Part shown: positions 56,046 through 64,000 of the stretch, piece by piece
Layout: the number at the start of each line of letters is the position of its first letter
How positions within the stretch are numbered: position 1 is the first letter of the stretch
Source of the DNA: Algoriphagus oliviformis
Lineage (GTDB): Bacteria; Bacteroidota; Bacteroidia; Cytophagales; Cyclobacteriaceae
Direction of reading: 5' to 3'
DNA: 64,000 nt
Assembly (NCBI RefSeq): GCF_017254915.1
Contig: NZ_JAFKCT010000004.1
Coordinates: 248,001 to 312,000 of the forward strand
The notes under the pieces: generated by a model
Told to the model about the DNA's origin: nothing
Databases searched by the model: none
What the model saw: only the letters and a program-made list of their open reading frames with translations
Made by a program: the position numbers and the translations under genes

Positions 56046-57317
56046 ATGCCTCTTGACCGATCAAAAGCGCCTGAATTTGTCGTTCCGGCTGATTTTGAAC
56101 TGCCTGCCCCGCATATCCTAGCCCTCAGCGGCGGCCGAAGGCTCTATTTCATCCCCACTCCCGGACTGGACGTCGTCAAGCTGGAGGTGCTGGGAAAAAG
56201 CCAACGCCTCAGCCTGCCACTGGAAAAGTCGCTGGTTCCTTCCTTTACACTACAGATGCTGACGGAGGGCACCCAAGCTTTTTCCGAAGCCGAACTTTCG
56301 GAGTTTTTCGACTTCCACGCCACCGAGGTGCACCCGCTGATCACCTATTCCCATGAGGGAATGAGCCTGCTGACCACCAAAAAACACTTTGGAGAAGTCA
56401 TGCCAGTCTTTGCGTCGCTCTTTGAGCAGGCGAGCTTTCCGGACGAAAGCTTGGAAAAACGGAAGATCCAGCGAAAGCTTTCCATCAAATTTGAGCGCGA
56501 AAAATCCTCTTCCCGAGCGAGCAGCTTGTTTCGCAAGGCTTTGTTTGGAGAAAACCACCCTTACGGCCAGGAGATCACTGAGGCCCATGTGGACCAAGTA
56601 GATCGGTCAGACCTGCTGGCCTACTACCAAGATCGTCTTTGGACCGGCACGGAGTTTTTCCTCTGTGGAAACTTGGACGAAGCCGAGCTCGCACAGACGG
56701 CCGCCCTGCTGGACACGTTCCCTCTTCAGCCGTCTACAGACAGCATCGACCTGCCTCCGGCAGTCGGCAGCCCCATGATCTTGGAAGACCGCGCCGATGC
56801 CCTGCAAAGCAGCATCCGCATGGGTGGCTGGTCCATCCCCAAGAGCCATCCGGACTTCCTCGCACTTTCGGTATTCAATACGATCCTGGGAGGCTATTTT
56901 GGCTCCCGACTGATCAAAAACATCCGCGAGGATAAGGGACACACCTATGGCATCTCCTCTTCCCTGGCAGAGATCGGCGACCTCAACTACTGGGTGATCG
57001 GGGCCGATGTCCAAAAATCCCAGCGCGACCTCGTCGTCGGCGAGATCTACAAGGAGATCCAGCAGCTAGCCACCGAGTCGGTTCATCCAGACGAGCTGGA
57101 AGTGGTCAGAAACTACCTCATCGGCCAAATGCTGAGCCGGTTCAGCTCCTCTTTCGACCTGATGGACAGGTTTAGAGCCGTGCACCACTCTGGTTTGGAC
57201 TTTGAATTCTATCGGCAGAAGATGGACTTTCTTCGGGATTTCACCGCGGAAGATATCCTCAGGGTCGGGCAGAAGTATTTTTCGCAGCCTCCCTACACCG
57301 AGGTGCTGGTGGGCTGA
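56046..57317 (+). CDS. M16-family protein, catalytically degenerate
   Basis: This 423-residue protein has the two-lobed M16 (insulinase-like) layout: an N-terminal lobe with ELSEFFDFHATEVHP, a middle hinge and a C-terminal lobe with FGSRLIKNIREDKGHTYGIS. The zinc site HxxEH expected near residues 66-72 reads FTLQMLTEGT, with no histidine, so it should be inactive on its own. M16 proteins often work as active/inactive pairs, but no active partner is adjacent. It lies 3 bp after porV, the end of the run, and its stop abuts that of the convergent GT2 gene. Confidence 0.9.
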   Translation: MPLDRSKAPEFVVPADFELPAPHILALSGGRRLYFIPTPGLDVVKLEVLGKSQRLSLPLEKSLVPSFTLQMLTEGTQAFSEAELSEFFDFHATEVHPLITYSHEGMSLLTTKKHFGEVMPVFASLFEQASFPDESLEKRKIQRKLSIKFEREKSSSRASSLFRKALFGENHPYGQEITEAHVDQVDRSDLLAYYQDRLWTGTEFFLCGNLDEAELAQTAALLDTFPLQPSTDSIDLPPAVGSPMILEDRADALQSSIRMGGWSIPKSHPDFLALSVFNTILGGYFGSRLIKNIREDKGHTYGISSSLAEIGDLNYWVIGADVQKSQRDLVVGEIYKEIQQLATESVHPDELEVVRNYLIGQMLSRFSSSFDLMDRFRAVHHSGLDFEFYRQKMDFLRDFTAEDILRVGQKYFSQPPYTEVLVG

Positions 57318-58268
57318 TCAGCGCAGCTGCGTGTAGAGCCAGGAGATGTCCCAGGCCTTTTCTGCCCAAAACCTGTAGAATCTAAACTTGAGGCTGTCCA
57401 TGCCCAAGTCCTCTCCCAAGCGTACCAGTTCCCTCGCTGGCTCAAAATTGGCCGACCAGAGCGCATGTTTGAGCTCGTACAGCACCCGAACCTCCAAGGC
57501 CTTGTTTTCCTCGGGATAGACATTCATTTGGTGGATCTTCGAGCAGACCTTGACGGTGCTGGGCAACATCTTGGAATGGTAGGGACGGTATTGCGCGGCG
57601 GACATGGAGCGGGCGTGCTTTCGCTTCAGCACGCCGATATGGTCCGAAAAAAGCACCGGATGGTTTCTGGCCAGCCTGACCAGGATGTCAAAGTCCTCAT
57701 AGAACAGGGATTCGTCGTAGCCTCCCTCCTTTCGGAGAATAGACGCGTTGAAGACCACCGTAGGCGCACAGATGTAGCTTTTCTGGATCAGCGTCACATA
57801 GAGGTCGCCGAGCTCTATCGGCTCCTCCAGGTCTCCTGCATGGTTGCGCTTGTAGAAGGACTTGACCTCCCCCATGTGGTCCAAAATGTAGGCATCCGAA
57901 AAGACGAAAGCAGCCTTGGGCTCCGACTGCAGCTCCCGGATGGACGCAGAGAGATGTTCGGGATAGAGCACGTCGTCTCCCGACAGGTCAATGAGGTACT
58001 GACTGTCCACCTTGGCCAAAATCTGGTTGAAAAGCTGACAGTAGGGCTGCATCTCCTCATTGAAGATCGCATGGACGGACAGCTGTCCCGAGGAGCGGTT
58101 TACCCAGTTGCGGATCTTCTCGGCGGTATCGTCTTTGCTTCCGTTGTCCACCACGATCAGTTCCTTGGCATGGTAATCCTGCAGCCGCACACTTTCCAGC
58201 GTCTCTTCTATCCACTCCGTGTGGTTGTAGGCGATGCAAATGACCGTGACCTTCCCAGTTACGTCCAT
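57318..58268 (-). CDS. GT2-family glycosyltransferase
   Basis: This 316-residue GT-A enzyme opens VTVICIAYNHTEWIEETLESV, with VVDNGSKDDTAEKI and a LIDLSGDDVLYPEHL segment holding the metal-binding DxD-like motif. It should add a sugar to a surface glycan, cytoplasmic or peripheral to the membrane. Donor and acceptor are unknown. It is 2 bp from the upstream acyltransferase-like gene. Confidence 0.93.
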   Translation of the reverse strand: MDVTGKVTVICIAYNHTEWIEETLESVRLQDYHAKELIVVDNGSKDDTAEKIRNWVNRSSGQLSVHAIFNEEMQPYCQLFNQILAKVDSQYLIDLSGDDVLYPEHLSASIRELQSEPKAAFVFSDAYILDHMGEVKSFYKRNHAGDLEEPIELGDLYVTLIQKSYICAPTVVFNASILRKEGGYDESLFYEDFDILVRLARNHPVLFSDHIGVLKRKHARSMSAAQYRPYHSKMLPSTVKVCSKIHQMNVYPEENKALEVRVLYELKHALWSANFEPARELVRLGEDLGMDSLKFRFYRFWAEKAWDISWLYTQLR

Positions 58269-58270
58269 GA

Positions 58271-59170
58271 TCAGAGCTTTAGAGTCCAGGTAATCTTGTT
58301 GGAGATATCGTTAGAAAAGCGGGATTTGAAAAAAATCAGGCCATGGTTTGCTCCGCTGTCGGTATCGGAAGAACCCAAGTCCACGAAACTGGAGTTTTGG
58401 TCCGAGGCGAGCTGGAAAAGCTGGAAGAGGCAAAGCTCCCCAAGCCCCTTCAGCGCAGCCTTGGACTGGATAGCCGCAAGGAAATAATAGAGCGAGTCGG
58501 GCAGCAGCTTGACGGCAAGCGTGTGGGCCACGGCTTGACCGTCCTTGAGCACAGAGATCAAAAAGTATCGCTCGGGATAGTCGGCCACCTGCGCGATCAG
58601 CCTCTTGTCCTCAAAGTTGGCTTCATAGCCTTTCTCCCGGTTCCAGCTCCTGATATCCTGCAAAAAGCCGAAGTTTTGGATCGGCCCTACCTGTACTTTC
58701 AGCCCCGCTTCCCGGGCCTTGGCTTGAAACTTGGGCTGCTCCTTTTTTACCAGCTTTTTGATCTTTTTCTTCCCGATGAAAAACTGGTGGCTGAGCACGG
58801 ACTCCTGCACGAATCCGTTTTTGAAAAGAAGGTAATTGATGAGGTCAAGGTTTGGTTCGTAGGGCTTGGGAGGCTGCACGATCCTGACCGACCTGACGTG
58901 ACGACGTCGCAGCTCCTCCACGACCGTCTGGATAAAAAGCTCCAAGGCTGAGGAGGAAAGGCTCATTTCCACGAAAATCCCACCAAATGGACTTTGCGGA
59001 AGGGAAACCGCCTCTAAATCATCTGAGATGGCAAAGGTGATCGAAGCCTTGGTTTTGCCTTTTTTTTCCCATCGGAAGTCGAGCTGCTTGGCAAATCCAT
59101 CGGTGGGGCAATCTCGGAGAAAATAGGGGTACGCCCCCCCGATGGAGGACACCACCGTCAATTCGTGCAA
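58271..59170 (-). CDS. GNAT/FemAB-like acyltransferase in a sugar cassette
   Basis: This protein is about 299 residues from the TTG at 59170, which sits just after the stop of the upstream isomerase gene; longer frames from 59212 or 59242 would overlap that gene by 41 or 71 bp. The C-terminal half (about residues 150-299) resembles a GNAT acyltransferase, with RSWNREKGYEANF, YFLISVLKDGQAVAHTLAV and a final LGSSDTDSGANHGLIFFKS. The N-terminal half is less clear. Between an FdtA-like isomerase and a glycosyltransferase, it may acylate an aminosugar. Family placement is tentative. Confidence 0.82.
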   Translation of the reverse strand: MHELTVVSSIGGAYPYFLRDCPTDGFAKQLDFRWEKKGKTKASITFAISDDLEAVSLPQSPFGGIFVEMSLSSSALELFIQTVVEELRRRHVRSVRIVQPPKPYEPNLDLINYLLFKNGFVQESVLSHQFFIGKKKIKKLVKKEQPKFQAKAREAGLKVQVGPIQNFGFLQDIRSWNREKGYEANFEDKRLIAQVADYPERYFLISVLKDGQAVAHTLAVKLLPDSLYYFLAAIQSKAALKGLGELCLFQLFQLASDQNSSFVDLGSSDTDSGANHGLIFFKSRFSNDISNKITWTLKL

Positions 59171-59171
59171 A

Positions 59172-59591
59172 TCAGTTGTTTCCTTTTTGTAAGTCTCCAA
59201 AATAGCCTTTGTCTCTGATGAAATCTTCTTCCAGAAAAGCATGGTCACCCAGTCCCAACAGTACCGCGTCACCGGAAAAGCGGATTTCGACCCAATTGAG
59301 TGGGGGGACAAATATGCCTTTTCCGGCCCCCTCCAGTACAAGCTCCGTCTTGGACCCGTCCAATCCCTCCAGCTTGACATCCAGCCTGCCCGACAGAGCT
59401 ACGAGCACTTGGGCTTCCTGCCAGTGGGCATGGTTACCCCGAGACTCCCCCGCCTTCACACCTGATATCCAGAAACATCGCCGAATACCGTCCGGAAAAA
59501 GCCCGGTGTTTTCCCAAAAATGCACGGAGCCAGTGTCGCTGATATTTCCCGGAATATCGATCAATCGGGGTGCCTGATAGTCTAATTTCAC
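59172..59591 (-). CDS. FdtA/WxcM-like sugar 3,4-ketoisomerase
   Basis: This 139-residue cupin matches the FdtA family length. It opens PRLIDIPGNISDTGSVHFWE and carries the paired histidines His54 and His56 in ESRGNHAHWQEAQVLV, plus GIFVPPLNWVEI, both typical of dTDP-4-keto-6-deoxyhexose isomerases. A GTG at 59591 is used as the start; an upstream GTG gives a tail without family similarity. It is probably the first enzyme in a short cassette for an acylated 3-amino-deoxysugar; the transaminase is not in the same run. Confidence 0.88.
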   Translation of the reverse strand: MKLDYQAPRLIDIPGNISDTGSVHFWENTGLFPDGIRRCFWISGVKAGESRGNHAHWQEAQVLVALSGRLDVKLEGLDGSKTELVLEGAGKGIFVPPLNWVEIRFSGDAVLLGLGDHAFLEEDFIRDKGYFGDLQKGNN

Positions 59592-59699
59592 TGGCTTCTG
59601 AGCGCTGCTTATAGGACTAAAATTAAGACAAAACCAGTTAACCACCCGTTAGCCCAGCGTTAATTTTATATTTTCGGGCGTCCAATTCTTGTAGCAAAA

Positions 59700-60326
59700 A
59701 TGAGCAATCCTCTGGAAAGCGCCGATCCCAACGATTCCTACCTAACCCTGGCCGAGCAAAGCTCCGGACTTTTCAAAGAGCTGGGCAGCAAGTTTTTCTA
59801 CTTTGCCTTTCCGGTCAAGTCGGAAGAGGACATCAAAGCCGAGCTCGCCGCTTTGCGCAAACAATATTTCGACGCCACCCACCATTGCTACGCATGGATA
59901 TTGGGAAAGGACGCACTCCACTTCCGCGCCAACGACGACGGCGAGCCAAACCACTCCGCGGGCGATCCCATTTTGGGACAAATCCGCTCGCACCAGATCA
60001 CCGATACCTTGATCGTGGTCGTGCGCTATTTTGGAGGGACCAAACTAGGCGTCAGCGGCCTGATCAAGGCCTATAAAACGGCCGCAGCACTTGCCATAGA
60101 AGACAGCCAGATCATTAGGGAATGGGTAAAAATAGCCCTGGACATCCGATTCCCCTACCCGGCCATGAACGAGGTGATGAAAGTGGTAAAAACCCACGAA
60201 CTCGAAATCCTAAGCCAAGAGATGGCGCTGGACTGCCAGATGAAGCTCTCGTTCCGGGAGGGCTTGGCCGCGCAAGTAGTGCCCAGCCTGGAAGAAATCG
60301 AAGGCCTCGTCCTTACTCCCTGCTAA
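59700..60326 (+). CDS. YigZ/IMPACT family protein
   Basis: This 208-residue protein has FFYFAFPVKSEEDIKAELAAL, DATHHCYAWILG and the RYFGGTKLGVSGLIKAY signature of the UPF0029/YigZ family, plus a C-terminal ferredoxin-like domain (about residues 130-208). In eukaryotes IMPACT tunes translation control; the bacterial role is not known. The ATG at 59700 is clear. Its 3' end overlaps the convergent exonuclease gene by 14 bp. Confidence 0.93.
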   Translation: MSNPLESADPNDSYLTLAEQSSGLFKELGSKFFYFAFPVKSEEDIKAELAALRKQYFDATHHCYAWILGKDALHFRANDDGEPNHSAGDPILGQIRSHQITDTLIVVVRYFGGTKLGVSGLIKAYKTAAALAIEDSQIIREWVKIALDIRFPYPAMNEVMKVVKTHELEILSQEMALDCQMKLSFREGLAAQVVPSLEEIEGLVLTPC

Positions 60327-60918
60327 AGAGGCTGTCTAGATAGCCTTCCTTCCGAAGAAGCTTAAATACCTCCAGGCAAGCCCAGGCATCGGTAGCTGCG
60401 TAGCGCTGCTGCTTTTCGGTGAGGTTTTCCGACTCCCAGTTGGACACTTGCTCGGTCTTGGAGATACGGATCTTGAGCACCATCCCGCTGAGGTTTCTCA
60501 CTCCTACATTGTGAAAGCCGACCTTTTTCAGCTCGTCGTTCAGATCAAAAAAAGACAGGGGGTAAAAACTGTCGGTCAATTTTCGAAGTCCCTTGAGGTC
60601 ATCGTGCACGGCGGCTCCTACTTTGACGATATGCTCCCTTTCTAGCAGGTTTCGCAGCGAATCGGTAAATCCGACCTTGTTTAGTCGGAAAAGAAACGCC
60701 TGCGTCGAGGTGGAAAGCTGCAAGAGCGACACATGGTTAAACTGTCCCTTCCTGAAGGAAGGCTTCGTCTCGGTGTCAAAGCCGATGATTCGCTGGCCTT
60801 CCAAAAACTCCACCGCCTCGTCCACCTGGTCGGGATGATCGATCAAAAAGATCTCTCCGTCAAACTGCCCCAGGGGCAGCTCGTTAATTTCTTCTTTGCT
60901 AATACTAAAGGGAATCAT
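60313..60918 (-). CDS. RNase D-like 3'-5' exonuclease
   Basis: This 201-residue DEDDy exonuclease domain has FDTETKPSF (Asp48, Glu50), GAAVHDDLKGL and the final tyrosine site QRYAATDAWA. It is a single domain, shorter than RNase D and lacking HRDC domains, as is common in Bacteroidota. It should trim RNA or DNA 3' ends. Its start overlaps the nhaC stop by 4 bp (ATGA). Confidence 0.93.
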   Translation of the reverse strand: MIPFSISKEEINELPLGQFDGEIFLIDHPDQVDEAVEFLEGQRIIGFDTETKPSFRKGQFNHVSLLQLSTSTQAFLFRLNKVGFTDSLRNLLEREHIVKVGAAVHDDLKGLRKLTDSFYPLSFFDLNDELKKVGFHNVGVRNLSGMVLKIRISKTEQVSNWESENLTEKQQRYAATDAWACLEVFKLLRKEGYLDSLFSRE

Positions 60919-62372
60919 ACCAATTCTTCTTCCGGCTCATAATAGTGAATTCCGATTTTCAAATAACCGTATAGAATGGTCATAAACGGACTGATAATAT
61001 TGAAAAAGCAATACGGGGCATAGGTCAAGGTCGCGACGCCGAGCACCGAAGCCTGGGTCGCCCCGCAGGTATTCCAGGGCACCAGGACGGAGGTCACGGT
61101 TGCCGAGTCCTCGAGGGTTCGGCTGAGGTTTTCAGGCTTCAGGCCACGCTTGCGGTACACATCCGCATACATGCGCCCGGGGACCAGTATCGCGAGGTAT
61201 TGGTCGGAAGTGGTCACGTTGAAAAACATGCAGGTAGCCGCAGTAGAAGCGATGAGCGAACCCACGGAGTGCACCTTCTTGATCACCGCCTCGGCCAGCA
61301 CGCGCAGCATGCCGCTTTCCTCCATGATCCCGCCGAGTACCATGGCGCAGATGATGAGCCAGATGGTATTCAGCATACCGCCCATGCCTCCGGTGACCAG
61401 CAGTTCATTCACCACGTCGTTGTCCGTGACGATCTGGATCTCCCCATAGAGTGCCATCATCACGGCCTTGAATCCCAGATAGAGGTAACTGCCGGTCTCG
61501 GCGGCGATGGCCGCAATGATCTCCGGCTGGAAGACCACCGCAAAAACTCCCCCTAACAGGGCTCCGACCAGCAGGGCCGGGATTGCGGGAACCTTGTTGA
61601 CTATCATCAGGATCACCACCACCGGCACGACAAAGAGCCAACCCGTGATGTTGAACTTCCCAGAGATCACATCCGAGATCGCCCTTACCTCCTCCACGCT
61701 TCCTGCCGTCTCATAGTTGAGTCCGATGATCAAAAACAGGATCAGGGTGATGATGATCGTTGGCACGGTCGTCTTGGCCATGTATCGGATATGGGTAAAC
61801 AGGTCAGTTCCGGCCATCGCGGGAGCAAGATTGGTCGTATCGCTGAGCGGGGACATCTTGTCGCCGAAATAAGCTCCCGAAATGATCGATCCTGCAATGA
61901 TCCCTTCTTCAAAGCCCAGCGCCTTGCCTATTCCCAGCAAGGCAACGCCCACAGTCGCCACCGTCGTCCAGCTGCTTCCCGTCGCTACTGACACCACCGC
62001 GCTGATGAAGCACGCGGCAAAGAGGAATATCTCCGGACTCAGGACTTTCAGACCATAGTAGATCATGGCCGGAACGATCCCGCTCAGCAGCCAAGTCCCC
62101 GCCAGTGCCCCAATCAAAAACAGGATCAAAATCGCACTCATCGCCGAGCTGATGCTCTTGATGATGCCATCCTGCAGCGATTCCCAGCTGATCCCGAGCT
62201 TGAATACCGCTATGGAGCCTGCCACGGCAGCGGAGATGATCAGCACCATCTGGTTGGAGCCGGAGAGGCTGTCCGTACCAAAGATCTGGATGTTGATGAC
62301 AAGAAGGACTATAAGAAATAGTATGGGAATCAGGGCGTCTATTACACGTGGAGCTTTCGGCTGGCCTTTCAT
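60915..62372 (-). CDS. nhaC: Na+/H+ antiporter NhaC
   Basis: This 485-residue protein has about twelve hydrophobic helices and the family signatures TGSSWTTVATVGVALLGIG, SGAYFGDKMSPLSDTTNLAP and NTCGATQASVLGV. It should expel Na+ in exchange for protons in the inner membrane. It is cotranslated with the exonuclease and lies 48 bp after the oxidoreductase gene. Confidence 0.93.
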   Translation of the reverse strand: MKGQPKAPRVIDALIPILFLIVLLVINIQIFGTDSLSGSNQMVLIISAAVAGSIAVFKLGISWESLQDGIIKSISSAMSAILILFLIGALAGTWLLSGIVPAMIYYGLKVLSPEIFLFAACFISAVVSVATGSSWTTVATVGVALLGIGKALGFEEGIIAGSIISGAYFGDKMSPLSDTTNLAPAMAGTDLFTHIRYMAKTTVPTIIITLILFLIIGLNYETAGSVEEVRAISDVISGKFNITGWLFVVPVVVILMIVNKVPAIPALLVGALLGGVFAVVFQPEIIAAIAAETGSYLYLGFKAVMMALYGEIQIVTDNDVVNELLVTGGMGGMLNTIWLIICAMVLGGIMEESGMLRVLAEAVIKKVHSVGSLIASTAATCMFFNVTTSDQYLAILVPGRMYADVYRKRGLKPENLSRTLEDSATVTSVLVPWNTCGATQASVLGVATLTYAPYCFFNIISPFMTILYGYLKIGIHYYEPEEELV

Positions 62373-62420
62373 TCAGTAAATCCGATGGTTTGGAAAGTTT
62401 GAATCTAAGTAAAAAATCAT

Positions 62421-63548
62421 TTACATCTTGGAAAGTAGTCGGGAAAGCGACCTGCCCACTTCCCAGCCTATGGCCACGCCCATTCCCCCCAGCCGGACTG
62501 CCACGGCAGTTTTTTCTCCGATCGCCTGGATCAGCGGACTTTTCTTTGGCCCAAAGGCCATTATCCCCGACCATTCCATCTCCCACTCGACCTTCCGTCC
62601 GGGGAAGATCACTTCCTCGGCCAAGCGGTGAAGGTGTGTTTTTATCTTTGGATTGGTGCCAAACTCCAGCGTCCGCTCCCGGTCAAAGTCTTTGTTTCTG
62701 GCACCGCCCAGCAGCAGTCTGCCTTCCACCTGCCGAAAATAGACGTAGCCTTTGTCCAGATGAAAAGAGCCTTTCCAGGGAATCTTGCCTTCGATGGGTT
62801 TGCTCAGCAGGATCAGCCCACGTCCGGGCTCCAGCTCGGACTCCGGCCAGAGCTTTTTCGAAAAGGCATTCGTACAAATGGCGATCTTGGCTCCGGTAAA
62901 CTCAAAGACACCTTCCTTCTGCGCACTTTCGGCCAAGACCAGTCCTTCGTCCTTTTGCACCTCCACCACGGCCACGCCGGTCAGTATTTTCACCCCTAGG
63001 GAAGCCGCCTCAGTCCATAGCGCGGTGAGGTAAGCCCCGGGATCCAGTTCCCCTTCGAAGCGGTTTTCGATCACCAACTTGACCTGCTCCGAGAAGCCGA
63101 ACTTTCCGGGCTTTTTCACCACGGAAAAGACATCCTTTTTGAAAAGGCCCTTGAGCATCTTGTTGACTTCGTCCATCTGCTCGGCCGCGGACACATGCTC
63201 CGCGTCCAGGAGCTCAAACCCATGGCTGGCCTCATACCGGAGCGCCGCATCCCCAAATCTCCGCAGAATCTGGCGGAGCCCTTTGTACCGCATCTCTACC
63301 AAGGCGCTCACTTCGTCCGGGGTCATTTTCCAAAAATCGTCCAGGATCTCCGTCAAACTTCCGAAGCAGGCAAAGCCGGCGTTTTTGGTGCTCGCTCCCG
63401 TGGGCAGCACGCCTTTTTCCAACACCAGCACCTGCGCTTTGGGGTGCTTCTTCCGGTAGTGGATCGCTGTGGACAGCCCCGTAAAGCCAGCGCCCACTAC
63501 AATAAGGTCATAGCTGAAAAAGTTTTTTCGTTCCCAATAGCTGAACAT
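62421..63548 (-). CDS. FAD-dependent (DAO family) oxidoreductase
   Basis: This 375-residue protein has an N-terminal FAD-binding motif (DLIVVGAGFTGLSTAIHYRK), a KNAGFACFGSLTE segment after GAST, and a C-terminal RLGGMGVAIGWEVGRSL that closes on the cofactor, as in glycine-oxidase-like enzymes. It should oxidise an amine or amino acid; the substrate is unknown. The head is divergent from the Mpo1-like gene. No clear promoter was found in the 76-bp gap. Confidence 0.9.
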   Translation of the reverse strand: MFSYWERKNFFSYDLIVVGAGFTGLSTAIHYRKKHPKAQVLVLEKGVLPTGASTKNAGFACFGSLTEILDDFWKMTPDEVSALVEMRYKGLRQILRRFGDAALRYEASHGFELLDAEHVSAAEQMDEVNKMLKGLFKKDVFSVVKKPGKFGFSEQVKLVIENRFEGELDPGAYLTALWTEAASLGVKILTGVAVVEVQKDEGLVLAESAQKEGVFEFTGAKIAICTNAFSKKLWPESELEPGRGLILLSKPIEGKIPWKGSFHLDKGYVYFRQVEGRLLLGGARNKDFDRERTLEFGTNPKIKTHLHRLAEEVIFPGRKVEWEMEWSGIMAFGPKKSPLIQAIGEKTAVAVRLGGMGVAIGWEVGRSLSRLLSKM

Positions 63549-63624
63549 TGTCCGGGTATCGTTTAAAATCTGGCTTGAGTTGTCTAATTTATATCCAAGC
63601 TACCGCAATTAAACCCAAAAAACT

Positions 63625-64000
63625 ATGAGAAAGATTGATTTGCTCCTGGAGGAGTATGGCGAAAGCCACCGCAACCACACCAACAAACTAATCCATTGGT
63701 TTTGTGTACCGGCGATATTTTTCAGTGTGGTAGGACTGATTTTCAGCATTCCCACGGGCTTTTTGCCGGAAGCCCTGCCTTTTTTGGGAAGCTTCGCAAA
63801 CTGGGCGACGGTGATCCTGTTTTTGGTCTTGCTCTACTACCTATCGCTGTCTGGCCCGCTGACTTTGGGCATGCTGTTTTTCTCTGCTCTCTGCCTGGCC
63901 TTGGCCAATTTTCTTGACCTAGCCTTCCCTGGCAAGCTGTGGGCCATCAGCCTGGGAATTTTTGTGGTCGCGTGGATCATCCAGTTTATCGGACACAAGA
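63625..64000 (+). CDS. Mpo1/DUF962-like membrane protein (3' partial)
   Basis: The first 125 residues are visible and the frame is open at the window end. The start MRKIDLLLEEYGESHRNHTN and the early LIHWFCVP fit the DUF962/Mpo1 family, whose histidines bind iron (His15, His18 and His24 are candidates), and several hydrophobic helices follow. Yeast Mpo1 is a 2-hydroxy-fatty-acid dioxygenase. Whether this bacterial form has that activity is open, though Bacteroidota make hydroxy fatty acids and sphingolipids. Confidence 0.88.
   Translation, partial: MRKIDLLLEEYGESHRNHTNKLIHWFCVPAIFFSVVGLIFSIPTGFLPEALPFLGSFANWATVILFLVLLYYLSLSGPLTLGMLFFSALCLALANFLDLAFPGKLWAISLGIFVVAWIIQFIGHK

Overview
The window looks like ordinary chromosome of a Bacteroidota bacterium, most likely order Cytophagales (a Cyclobacteriaceae/Algoriphagus-like relative; the genus cannot be read from the sequence). 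The evidence is as follows. SprA (the giant outer-membrane channel of the type IX secretion system, T9SS), the T9SS sortase PorU and the shuttle protein PorV are all present. Two large surface proteins end in gliding-motility-type C-terminal sorting domains. Bacteroidota-only families occur (DUF4292, DUF4837). Start sites lack Shine-Dalgarno sequences, and three promoters match the Bacteroidota TTG-N19-TAnnTTTG pattern exactly. I see no rRNA, tRNA, insertion sequence, prophage or CRISPR array.

Layout. 1-8.7 kb: two colinear paralogous T9SS cargo proteins flanking yaaA, then an MFS transporter and a GH140-like glycosidase. 8.7-15.5 kb: a small lipoprotein, a CotH-like secreted protein, a truncated haemoglobin with an ENPP-type phosphodiesterase, an OmpA lipoprotein, a GNAT enzyme, and a PadR regulator with two paralogous HAAS-like membrane proteins. 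15.5-21.6 kb (minus strand): NADP-isocitrate dehydrogenase, a small membrane protein, then a glycosyltransferase, a DegT aminotransferase, a DUF3592-like protein and a DUF819 protein. 21.9-28.1 kb: enoyl-CoA hydratase, flippase, TPR protein, DUF4292 lipoprotein and an EnvC-like protein. 28.2-31.2 kb: tatA, gatA and a MltD-type lytic transglycosylase. 31.3-44.9 kb: DUF4837 lipoprotein, malic enzyme, ruvA, sprA, gcvH, a VanZ-like protein and two tandem TonB genes. 44.9-50.2 kb (minus): an FAD oxidoreductase, a 1097-residue protease-like/propeller/barrel protein and YicC. 50.2-57.3 kb: metallo-hydrolase, phosphatidylserine synthase, porU, porV and a degenerate M16 peptidase, packed with 1-4 bp overlaps. 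57.3-64 kb: an FdtA-like isomerase / acyltransferase / GT2 cassette, YigZ, an RNase D-like exonuclease, NhaC, an amino-acid-oxidase-like protein and a partial Mpo1-like protein.

The unifying theme is the cell envelope. Proteins leave through SprA, are processed by PorU/PorV and are anchored at the surface. TonB, OmpA, the lytic transglycosylase, the EnvC-like protein and the flippase serve wall and outer-membrane upkeep, and the two sugar cassettes probably feed surface glycans. Genes are tightly packed: four convergent pairs meet with no gap or overlap at their stop codons, and in one of them a strong terminator for one gene lies inside the coding sequence of the other.

I did not find a clearly novel defence or mobile system. 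The most under-described items are the PadR/HAAS membrane pair, the CotH-like protein, the protease-like/propeller/barrel protein and the FdtA-like/acyltransferase/GT2 cassette. All functions come from reading the translated sequence; no database search was run.
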